This document shows positions 1 through 5,328 of a stretch of 6,005 bases of DNA, one piece after another. The stretch comes from Nitrospirota bacterium (lineage in GTDB: Bacteria; Nitrospirota; Nitrospiria; Nitrospirales; UBA8639). The stretch spans positions 1-6,005 of the forward strand of contig QIMB01000117.1 of the NCBI GenBank assembly GCA_003233615.1. The letters run 5' to 3'. The notes beneath the pieces are model-generated. The model was not told the DNA's origin. It made no database searches and worked only from the letters and a program-made list of their open reading frames with translations. The number at the start of each line of letters is the position of its first letter. Position 1 is the stretch's first letter. Both the position numbers and the translations under genes were made by a program.

Positions 1-1479
1 CTGTTCCGCTTCGGTAGCTTTTCCAGCTTGTAGTAATATCGCTCCCAAGACCTGGCGGGGAGGAAGATACCAATCTTTTGGTTCCGTATAGTTCAACCTA
101 TCTTCTAATTCAACCGCCTGTTGTAAATAGATTACCGAGGCGTCAAAGTTCCCTTGCTCTGCTGCAATCTCTCCTGCAAGAACAGCTTGAGCAATTTTCA
201 AAATGTGCGGAATCGCATTTAAATCAAAAATGGTTAAATCAGCAACCGTCGGATCCTTCGTAATCTTCTTTAAACTATCAAGTTCTCTATTGGCCTGCTC
301 TCGTTCCCCTTGTCGAATAAAAGCCAAACCTCGTACGTAATGCCGAATGCCTGCAGGATACAATAAGTCAGCAGGCGGAACAGGCTCTTGAAGAACCTCC
401 TCCCACTGTCCAAAAAGGGCTTTCGTAAATAAGGGCATCAACCAAAAATGTTGAAACGTACCCGCAAAACCTGTATCTCGCATCGCTTCAGAAATCACCG
501 TAGCAGCCGTATCTTGCGCAGATTGCATGGCCACTTTCTGTTGTCCCAGCATACTTGCCGCGGCCCAGAGAAAATGATGATTGTGAGGCACATAGGCGGC
601 CGTATACAGACTTTCAACATGTACATGTTTCAAATAGTGTTGATCCACATTGACTGCATTCTGGTTCGCCGCAACGGCATTACGATACATCCCTATCCGG
701 ATGTAAATATGGGCCGGCATATGTACAAGATGGCCAGACCCAGGCACTAAGGCCGGCAGTCGAGACGCACTCGACAGCGCCTTTTCAGGATGAGGCGAGG
801 CTTCCAGCGCATGGATATACAGATGGTGCCCTAAAGGGAGGTTCGGATTGAGATCAAGCACATGCTCCAAGGTAGAAATAATTTCTGGCGTCCACGGTTG
901 AGGTTCTCCCTCTCGTGTCCAATAATCCCACGGATGTACATCCATCATGGCTTCAGCAAACAATGCTCCAATCACTGGATCATCGGGAAACTGCACGACC
1001 ACTTGACGCATGGCTTCCGCATATGTCACATCCAAAATAGATCGATCAGCAAGCCCTTCTTTGACATAGCGCTTCGCTACAGTCTGAATGAGTGCACGTT
1101 CCTTTCCTGTCGCCTTCTGACGTAATTCCAGAGCTCGTTGGATGGCAGCATAGGCTTGAGGAACTGCCGAATCCGCCATCGGTGCATTAATATTCGGACC
1201 GAGCACTAAGGCCTCTCCCCAAAAACACATCGCGCACGTCGGATCAAGTTTCTGCGCATAGCGAAAAGACAACGCCGCTTCGGCATGATTGAACCCGTAC
1301 ATCAAAATCATGCCTTGATCAAAATAACGTTGCGCCATCGGAATATACGTCGAAATACGAAAATGATGTTTTCCCAGACCATCATGAAGACGAACGGCTT
1401 GCTCTTTGGCGAGTGAAATGGTTGGCAAACCTAATCCAGCAATCATACACACAACAAGGATAATCGCTTTATGCTTCAT
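1..1479 (-). CDS. Exported tetratricopeptide-repeat protein, C-terminus missing
   Basis: This minus-strand frame is open for 493 codons and runs off the left edge without a stop, so the protein is longer than seen. ATG at 1479 is chosen because GGGAGAG (1491-1485) sits 5 nt upstream and a good Sec signal follows: K2/K4, a hydrophobic core, and probable cleavage after Ser-Leu-Ala24. Residues about 45-98 hold a TPR-like helical pair ending in DPTCAMCFWG, with a CxxC at C82/C85, then GPNIN. A middle section is rich in His (GHHLYIH, then GHLVHMPAHIY), and the last visible part (QAVLAGEIAAEQGNFDASVIYLQQAVEL) is again TPR-like. This matches a family of exported TPR proteins of roughly 500-600 residues whose function is not established. 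It is transcribed away from the SMR gene, with a transposon-like repeat between them. The TPR assignment is firm; no catalytic role can be inferred. Confidence 0.85.
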   Translation of the reverse strand, partial: MKHKAIILVVCMIAGLGLPTISLAKEQAVRLHDGLGKHHFRISTYIPMAQRYFDQGMILMYGFNHAEAALSFRYAQKLDPTCAMCFWGEALVLGPNINAPMADSAVPQAYAAIQRALELRQKATGKERALIQTVAKRYVKEGLADRSILDVTYAEAMRQVVVQFPDDPVIGALFAEAMMDVHPWDYWTREGEPQPWTPEIISTLEHVLDLNPNLPLGHHLYIHALEASPHPEKALSSASRLPALVPGSGHLVHMPAHIYIRIGMYRNAVAANQNAVNVDQHYLKHVHVESLYTAAYVPHNHHFLWAAASMLGQQKVAMQSAQDTAATVISEAMRDTGFAGTFQHFWLMPLFTKALFGQWEEVLQEPVPPADLLYPAGIRHYVRGLAFIRQGEREQANRELDSLKKITKDPTVADLTIFDLNAIPHILKIAQAVLAGEIAAEQGNFDASVIYLQQAVELEDRLNYTEPKDWYLPPRQVLGAILLQAGKATEAEQ

Positions 1480-1534
1480 GACAGCTCTCCCACAAATGAA
1501 AATGATAGTTATGGCTAGATTTCGTACAGGAAAG

Positions 1535-1726
1535 GGAACAATGCAACACGTTAAGCCCCATGTGCCCACACCAAGCATTTTCCTTACCGTACCCTGCGCT
1601 CCATGAACAGTATCCTCACAATTGTCATGCTGAGCAGCGGAGGCATCTCGCTCAACCATATGAGCGCTGAGCAGGGCACAGATTCTTCGTTGCACTCAGA
1701 ATGACCATATGGTGCTGAATAGTGAC
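1535..1726 (+). mobile_element. Degraded miniature inverted-repeat element, copy 1
   Basis: This non-coding stretch matches the reverse complement of 3481-3676 along nearly its whole length, at about three quarters identity by eye with small indels. The best-conserved blocks are CACGTTAAGCCC (1547-1558), GCGCTCCATGAACA (1596-1609), the stretch around TTGTCATGCTGAG (1622-1634), ATCTCGCTCAACCAT, and GATTCTTCGTTGCACTC (1681-1697). The right end, GTGCTGAATAGTGAC (1712-1726), corresponds to the terminal repeat of copy 2. The left end, GGAACAATGCAACAC (1535-1549), keeps only about 10 of 15 positions. Within it, GTCATGCTGAG (1624-1634) and CTCAGAATGAC (1695-1705) form an inner inverted pair. No flanking direct duplication is visible, so this copy looks older. 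It carries no transposase and would need one supplied in trans. Confidence 0.7.
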
Positions 1727-1966
1727 GAAGTATAGAAGAAAAAGAATCTACAGCAATCTTACCGATTTCAAAAAAAAATAATAACCGCCACTTTGAATTT
1801 CAATGAGTAGATTCAAGATAATACAGATATGATACCATCGACACTACCCACTCTCTGTGTATTTAGTACATCTATTTTTGCTCTCGGAGCAAGTAAATTG
1901 TCAAAGAATATTCTACAAAGCAATCACACCGTTCCTATTACGACGCCTAATTAAAGGACATAACCC
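1727..1966. other. A+T-rich gene-free leader of the SMR gene
   Basis: No gene is supported in these 240 bases. They contain an A9 run near 1771-1779, a weak promoter candidate (1793-1822) and a 10-bp perfect palindrome, AGAATATTCT (1905-1914). The SMR gene has a ribosome-binding site AAAGGA about 8 nt before its ATG. I looked for guanidine riboswitch hallmarks (paired hairpins with ACGR loops, or the ykkC core) because SMR genes often carry them, and found none. Confidence 0.6.
1793..1822 (+). promoter_or_regulatory. Possible sigma70 promoter for the SMR gene
   Basis: TTGAAT (1793-1798) and GATAAT (1817-1822) are separated by 18 bases. They match the -35 and -10 consensus at 4/6 and 5/6 positions and lie about 145 nt upstream of the SMR start. 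The region is A+T-rich, so a chance match is quite possible. Confidence 0.3.
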
Positions 1967-2296
1967 ATGAGCTATCTCTATTTGTTTATGGCTGTGTTAG
2001 CTGAAGTCATCGCAACCAGTGCACTCAAAAGCGCCGAAGAATTCACGAAACTCGGCCCAAGTTTAGTGGTAGTCGTGGGGTATGGAATCGCCTTCTATCT
2101 GTTAAGCTTAGTGTTACGAGACATGACATTGGGGATTACCTATGCAATTTGGTCGGGAGTCGGTATCATCTTGGTGGCTCTCGTCGGAGTCGTCATCTTT
2201 CGAGAAATTCCTGATACCCCAGCCATCATTGGCATGGGGTTGATCATCGCCGGGGTCACGGTTATTCACACCTTTTCCCACACCGTTCGACTCTGA
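1967..2296 (+). CDS. Small multidrug resistance (SMR) transporter, EmrE/Qac type
   Basis: This 109-residue protein has four hydrophobic segments, the exact architecture of SMR proton antiporters that work as antiparallel dimers in the inner membrane and export cationic, lipophilic compounds. The essential membrane glutamate is E13 in LAEVIATSALK, equivalent to EmrE E14. Y39, Y59 and W62 correspond to EmrE Y40, Y60 and W63. The signature ITYAIWSGVGI (57-67) and the last helix PAIIGMGLIIAGV (85-97) are nearly identical to the EmrE pattern, which favours the polyaromatic-cation (Qac) branch over the guanidinium exporters (Gdx/SugE). AAAGGA lies 8 nt upstream of the ATG. The gene stands alone: a repeat-containing gap precedes it and 118 bases separate it from ppk2. 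Substrate is inferred from family only. Confidence 0.93.
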   Translation: MSYLYLFMAVLAEVIATSALKSAEEFTKLGPSLVVVVGYGIAFYLLSLVLRDMTLGITYAIWSGVGIILVALVGVVIFREIPDTPAIIGMGLIIAGVTVIHTFSHTVRL

Positions 2297-2414
2297 AGCA
2301 TCGTATCGTTGGAGCACACATGCTTTTGCCACTCGAGCCAAATGGGAATACCAACGGTTCCATGGTAAAGTAGAGATATGACATCCCTATACATGAAATG
2401 CTTCATTCCCAATC

Positions 2415-3338
2415 ATGTGGGTGAAAGACGTTCACTTGACTATGCCACCTAAACGAAAACTCAAAATCGTGCCCACACGGAAAAAAGCTGCCACAGGCAT
2501 ACGTCCAGAAGACTTGGCGCAGGTGACCTCTCGAAAAGGTCTCGTTCAACTTCTTCGATCTAAACACGTGGATGTGAAACGCGCTGCCCGCGCGCTTCAC
2601 TACGAACAGGAACTTCGGCAACTGCAAGTGGAATTAGTCAAATTGCAACGAGATGTGCAGATCACTGGGCGACGTATGATCATCATTTTTGAGGGACGAG
2701 ATGCTGCTGGAAAAGGTGGGGCGATCCGTCGTTTTGTGGAACATCTCAATCCCCGTTCTCTGCGTAACGTGGCGTTGCCCAAACCAACAGAGACGGAGAA
2801 GGGACAATGGTATTTTCAACGATATGTACCGCATCTGCCCAATCCAGGTGAAATAGCTTTTTTTGACCGGAGTTGGTACAACCGCGCTGTTGTCGAACCC
2901 GTGAACCACTTTTGTACAAAAAAACAATATCAGACGTTCATGCAACAGGTGCCTGAATTTGAACACATGCTATACGAAGATAATATTGAACTCATCAAGT
3001 TCTGGTTTTCCATTTCAAAGGAAGAGCAAGATCGACGGTTTCGTGCCCGCAAGAATAATCCGCTGAAACAATGGAAAATCAGCCCGGTTGACGACAAGGC
3101 ACAAGAATATTGGGATCTCTATACCAAATATAAAGAAGAAATGTTTAGCAAAACACATACGTCCTATGCGCCATGGGTCATCATCAAAGCCAATAGTAAA
3201 ATCCGGGCTCGCCTTGAAGGAATCCGCCATGTCTTGAATATTTCTTCATATGCAGGGAAAGAAAAAGCTACAGTCAATCTTCACCCCGACCCGAATACCA
3301 TCATTCGCTTCCATCGCCACACCGCGACGATCGATTAA
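2415..3338 (+). CDS. ppk2: Polyphosphate kinase 2 (PPK2 class I, single domain)
   Basis: The enzyme transfers phosphate between polyphosphate and nucleotides in the cytoplasm; class I single-domain members usually phosphorylate nucleoside diphosphates to triphosphates using polyP. All hallmarks are present: Walker A GRDAAGKGG (94-102), the region KPTETEKGQWYFQRYVPHLP (123-142), Walker B-type FFDRSWYNR (149-157), the EFEHML segment (181-186), and the basic lid RRFRARKNNPLKQWKISP (207-224), followed by DLYTKYKEEMF and the WVIIKANSK strand. The length of 307 residues fits. A Lys/Arg-rich tail of about 30 residues precedes the domain. The start is uncertain: neither ATG at 2415 nor ATG at 2442 (MPPKRKLK) has a clear Shine-Dalgarno sequence, and the second gives a more typical N-terminus. 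It appears to be monocistronic and is followed by a stem-loop. Confidence 0.95.
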   Translation: MWVKDVHLTMPPKRKLKIVPTRKKAATGIRPEDLAQVTSRKGLVQLLRSKHVDVKRAARALHYEQELRQLQVELVKLQRDVQITGRRMIIIFEGRDAAGKGGAIRRFVEHLNPRSLRNVALPKPTETEKGQWYFQRYVPHLPNPGEIAFFDRSWYNRAVVEPVNHFCTKKQYQTFMQQVPEFEHMLYEDNIELIKFWFSISKEEQDRRFRARKNNPLKQWKISPVDDKAQEYWDLYTKYKEEMFSKTHTSYAPWVIIKANSKIRARLEGIRHVLNISSYAGKEKATVNLHPDPNTIIRFHRHTATID

Positions 3339-3373
3339 TCCCTCTCCATATAGTTCATCCTCCCCGCCCTATC

Positions 3374-3419
3374 CTCTTGGTTGAGGGTTAACGTTCTTTG
3401 TTGTTAATCTCAACGAGAG
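3374..3419 (+). terminator. Long stem-loop downstream of ppk2
   Basis: The left arm 3374-3392 (CTCTT, GTTGAG, then GTTAAC) pairs with the right arm 3403-3419 (GTTAA, T, CTCAAC, GAGAG). This gives about 17 pairs including two G-U wobbles and two single-G bulges, around a 10-base loop (3393-3402). It lies 35-80 nt after the ppk2 stop. There is no clear T-run behind either arm, so it is not a classic intrinsic terminator. It may be a terminator of another type or a structure that protects the ppk2 mRNA 3' end. Confidence 0.4.
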
Positions 3420-3480
3420 TCTGTAATAGCCAGAATGATTATAAGACTGTATTCATAAAATGATATTACCAACAAAAAGA

Positions 3481-3676
3481 GTAAATATTCAGCACCGTCT
3501 AGTCATTCGGAGTGCAACGAAGAATCCGTGCCTAGCCCGACGCCCTCATGGTTGAGCGAGATGCTTCGCCTTCGTCTCAGCATGACAATCTGGAGGGCCA
3601 ATGTTCATGGAGCGCACGATAGGTAAGTAGAGAGCTTGATGCAGGTAAACTTGGGCTTAACGTGCTGAATAATTAC
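3481..3676 (-). mobile_element. Miniature inverted-repeat element (MITE-like), copy 2, possibly IS66-related
   Basis: This 196-bp non-coding element is bounded by GTAAATATTCAGCAC (3481-3495) and GTGCTGAATAATTAC (3662-3676), which are inverted repeats matching at 14 of 15 positions. It is flanked by CAAAAAGA (3473-3480) and CCAAAAGA (3677-3684), an 8-bp direct repeat matching at 7 of 8, which looks like a target-site duplication. Its reverse complement matches 1535-1726, so two copies of one family lie in opposite orientation about 1.8 kb apart. An inner inverted pair, GTCATTCGGAG (3502-3512) and CTCAGCATGAC (3576-3586), adds a second palindrome. Ends beginning GTAA and 8-bp duplications are traits I recall for the IS66 family; that link is an inference. 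There is no transposase gene inside. Confidence 0.75.
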
Positions 3677-3688
3677 CCAAAAGATTAC

Positions 3689-4047
3689 TTGGATGAGGCC
3701 TTGGTGAAAACTATCTCCTGATCACCGATCCGCAAACCGGTGATGCGCTGCGGTCAGGAAAACAATTCACCATGAAAGGATTTTCTTTTGCCGGATCACG
3801 AGGAATTCATCACGTCGAACTCTCGACAAATGGCGGAGAAACCTGAGAACTCGCTCACCTGGCACCGGCCCTTTCACCCTAATCCTGAGTACTATGGACA
3901 TATCAGTGGGGACCCACCAGGCCAGGCGATCATCGGATTTTAGCTCGAGCCACCGATGGAACGGGAACCGTGCAAACAGCCTTGGAACATGAGCCATTTC
4001 CCGATGGCGTCTCGGGTATCCAAGAGGTCATTGTTTCGGTTATCTAG
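3689..4047 (+). pseudogene. Decayed C-terminal end of a sulfite-oxidase-type molybdopterin oxidoreductase
   Basis: From about 3715 one frame reads ITDPQTGDALRSGKQF, then GFSFAGSRGIHHVELSTNGG, then RILARATDGTGTVQTALEH and ends at TAG 4045-4047. This is the Ig-like molybdenum-cofactor dimerisation domain that closes sulfite oxidases and related enzymes (PF03404 type). The frame contains stops at 3844 (TGA), 3880 (TAA) and 3886 (TGA). The two TGA codons fall where the family usually has Trp (GET-W and just before the next W), so they look like TGG-to-TGA changes. Upstream, the segment LDEALVKTIS (3689-3718) sits in another frame, suggesting a frameshift near 3715. The whole molybdopterin-binding N-terminal domain is absent. 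The remnant begins within a few bases of the right end of the miniature element. It cannot encode a working enzyme. Confidence 0.8.
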
Positions 4048-4085
4048 GAACAGGCACTCCCTTTGTATCGGAAAGGCATTTTCAC

Positions 4086-4871
4086 ATGAAAATCTGGTTT
4101 TTGCTATCTATCGGATTGTTCAGTCTTATGGCCTGTTCATCCGTCCCCAAAACTTTTACTCCTCAACAGCCTCTGGCACCTACTACGTTTACGCATCAAG
4201 CTTTTCACCAAACACTTGAACACCATGTCAAAGATGGTGTTGTTAATTATCAGACCTTGGCTTCTGACCAAAATTTTTATGCCTTTCTCCATGACCTCAA
4301 GCATATCGCTCCGCAACAACTCCCCACGCCTAATCACCGTTTAGCTTTTTGGATTAATGCTTATAATGCCTTTGCCATCCAAGGCATTCTCGATGGCTTC
4401 TCTCCATCAACCTTCACTGGACGTTACACATATTTTATTGCCCAAGAATATATTGTGGGAGATGAAGTTCTCAATCTGTATGATTTAGAACGCAAGATCT
4501 TAATCCCGGCATTTCAAGAACCCCGTATCCATTTTGCGATCGTTTGTGCCTCGCAGTCCTGTCCCAAACTTCAATCATGGGTCTATTCGCATGAAAACAT
4601 CGATCAGCACCTCACACTCAGCGCCAAACAATTCATCAACGATCCGTCTCGCAACCGTTTCGACCAACAGCGAAAAATCGCCTATCTTTCTCAAATATTT
4701 GAATGGTTTGAGGAGGATTTTACCAATCATTCCGGCTCTCTCCTCCACTACATAGCCCAGTTTGTCACTGACCAGACGCTAGCGGAAGACCTACGCAACA
4801 CAACATACACGATCAAATTCCTAGAATATGATTGGACGTTAAATGGTATTCCTCCTTACAAACACTCCTAA
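4086..4871 (+). CDS. DUF547 domain lipoprotein
   Basis: This is a 261-residue exported protein. The N-terminus has K2, a hydrophobic run and the lipobox LMAC with C17 as the likely lipidated residue, so it is probably anchored to a membrane facing the periplasm. The DUF547 domain fills the rest: VKDGVVNYQTL (48-58), RLAFWINAYNAFAI (85-98), the segment around GDEVLNLYDLERKIL (125-139), and the conserved RIHFAIVCASQSCPKL (147-162) with its C154-x4-C159 pair. The C-terminus ends with the family-like FLEYDWTLN. The Cys pair and conserved polar residues hint at an enzyme or a redox or metal role, but no activity is established for this family. GGAAAGG (4070-4076) lies 9 nt before the ATG. It reads in the same direction as the bufferin genes, 171 nt upstream of them, so joint transcription is possible but unproven. 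Confidence 0.88.
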   Translation: MKIWFLLSIGLFSLMACSSVPKTFTPQQPLAPTTFTHQAFHQTLEHHVKDGVVNYQTLASDQNFYAFLHDLKHIAPQQLPTPNHRLAFWINAYNAFAIQGILDGFSPSTFTGRYTYFIAQEYIVGDEVLNLYDLERKILIPAFQEPRIHFAIVCASQSCPKLQSWVYSHENIDQHLTLSAKQFINDPSRNRFDQQRKIAYLSQIFEWFEEDFTNHSGSLLHYIAQFVTDQTLAEDLRNTTYTIKFLEYDWTLNGIPPYKHS

Positions 4872-5042
4872 ACTTGTTTCTCTCGAAACTCATTATCTTT
4901 AAAATTTCATGCACATGTAACACTCGGCTTCAATTGAAGACTGATTCTATAAGAAGCCGCGGAAACTTGGGAACATCCCCAAATTCGTGCAAAGAGAGCC
5001 CGTTTATTAATTCCAAATTCTTTACAAGAGGAGACCGCACAC
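4872..5042 (+). promoter_or_regulatory. Leader of the bufferin genes
   Basis: This 171-nt gap lacks a terminator-like hairpin after the DUF547 gene. It contains TATAAG (4948-4953) as a possible -10 without a convincing -35, an imperfect palindrome TTGGGAACATCCCCAA (4967-4982), and TGCACATGTA (4910-4919), which fits the CopY-type copper operator pattern TACAnnTGTA at 7 of 8 fixed positions. A strong ribosome-binding site AAGAGGAG (5026-5033) lies 9 nt before the precursor ATG. Only the ribosome-binding site is convincing. Confidence 0.4.
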
Positions 5043-5324
5043 ATGACACAAAAATCACTTCTTCTGGGCGCAGCCCTTTCAGGATTACTCATTGCCTCAG
5101 GTTGTGCCCATTCTCATAACGCCATGTCAGGCGGGGAAATGGCAATGGGGCAATGTCATGGCGTGAATGACTGTAAAGGCAAAGGCGAGTGTAAGACCGC
5201 TACCAGTTCATGCGAAGGCAAAAATGATTGCAAAGGTCACGGTTGGAATAGCATGAGCAAAGCCGATTGTGACACCAAAGGTGGAGCCTACGTGGCCAAA
5301 AGCTCGCAAACTAATTCATACTGA
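5043..5324 (+). CDS. bufA2: BufA2-like bufferin precursor (six-Cys RiPP metallophore)
   Basis: This is a 93-residue exported small protein, start fixed by AAGAGGAG 9 nt upstream. Residues 1-20 form a Sec signal ending IASGC, with C21 in a lipobox-like position. The mature part holds six cysteines (C38, C44, C50, C57, C63, C76) with spacing x5, x5, x6, x5, x12, built on two repeats of the type C-x-G-x-N-D-C-K-G-x-G (38-48 and 57-67), followed by W68, SKADC and KGGAYV. This layout is what I know from BufA2-type bufferins, whose Cys residues are oxidatively modified by a DUF692 enzyme to make a copper-sequestering peptide in the periplasm. His and Met residues in the spacer (H23, H25, M28, M33, M35, H39) could add metal ligands. 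The DUF692 gene starts 4 nt after the stop, which strongly supports the assignment. The modification sites and metal are inferred. Confidence 0.87.
   Translation: MTQKSLLLGAALSGLLIASGCAHSHNAMSGGEMAMGQCHGVNDCKGKGECKTATSSCEGKNDCKGHGWNSMSKADCDTKGGAYVAKSSQTNSY
5154..5246 (+). repeat. Twofold internal repeat in the bufferin core
   Basis: Codons 38-48 (5154-5186) and 57-67 (5211-5243) encode near-identical units, CHGVNDCKGKG and CEGKNDCKGHG, with 8 of 11 residues the same. Silent differences at several codons show the duplication is not recent and that the protein pattern is being kept. Each unit holds a Cys-x5-Cys pair, a probable modification or metal-binding module. Confidence 0.75.
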
Positions 5325-5328
5325 TGGC

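Noticed and set aside
1495..1515. Fur-box-like sequence upstream of the TPR gene (GAAAAT followed by GATAGT)
   Set aside because: Two hexamers match 5 of 6 but the third half-site matches only about 2 of 6. This is too weak to call in A+T-rich DNA.
448..1606. Plus-strand open frames over the TPR gene and its upstream region
   Set aside because: Their translations look random, while the opposite strand encodes a continuous 493-residue protein with signal peptide and ribosome-binding site.
1829..1954. Small open frame of about 41 codons upstream of the SMR gene
   Set aside because: It has no Shine-Dalgarno sequence, no recognisable motif and lies in A+T-rich leader DNA.
1727..1966. Guanidine riboswitch upstream of the SMR gene
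   Set aside because: No ykkC core and no pair of hairpins with ACGR loops; the ACGAC near 1941 has no flanking stem. The protein also looks like the Qac/EmrE branch rather than a guanidinium exporter.
2403..3230. Minus-strand open frames across ppk2
   Set aside because: They are antisense shadows of a clearly conserved enzyme and have no signals of their own.
3772..4047. Recoding of TGA as Trp or selenocysteine to rescue the molybdopterin gene
   Set aside because: A TAA stop is also present, the N-terminal domain is missing, and neighbouring intact genes end with TGA and use TGG for Trp.
4961..4990. ECF sigma promoter (GGAAAC with a CGT -10) for the bufferin genes
   Set aside because: The spacer is 19 bases from GGAAAC or 11 from GGAAC, not the usual 16-17.
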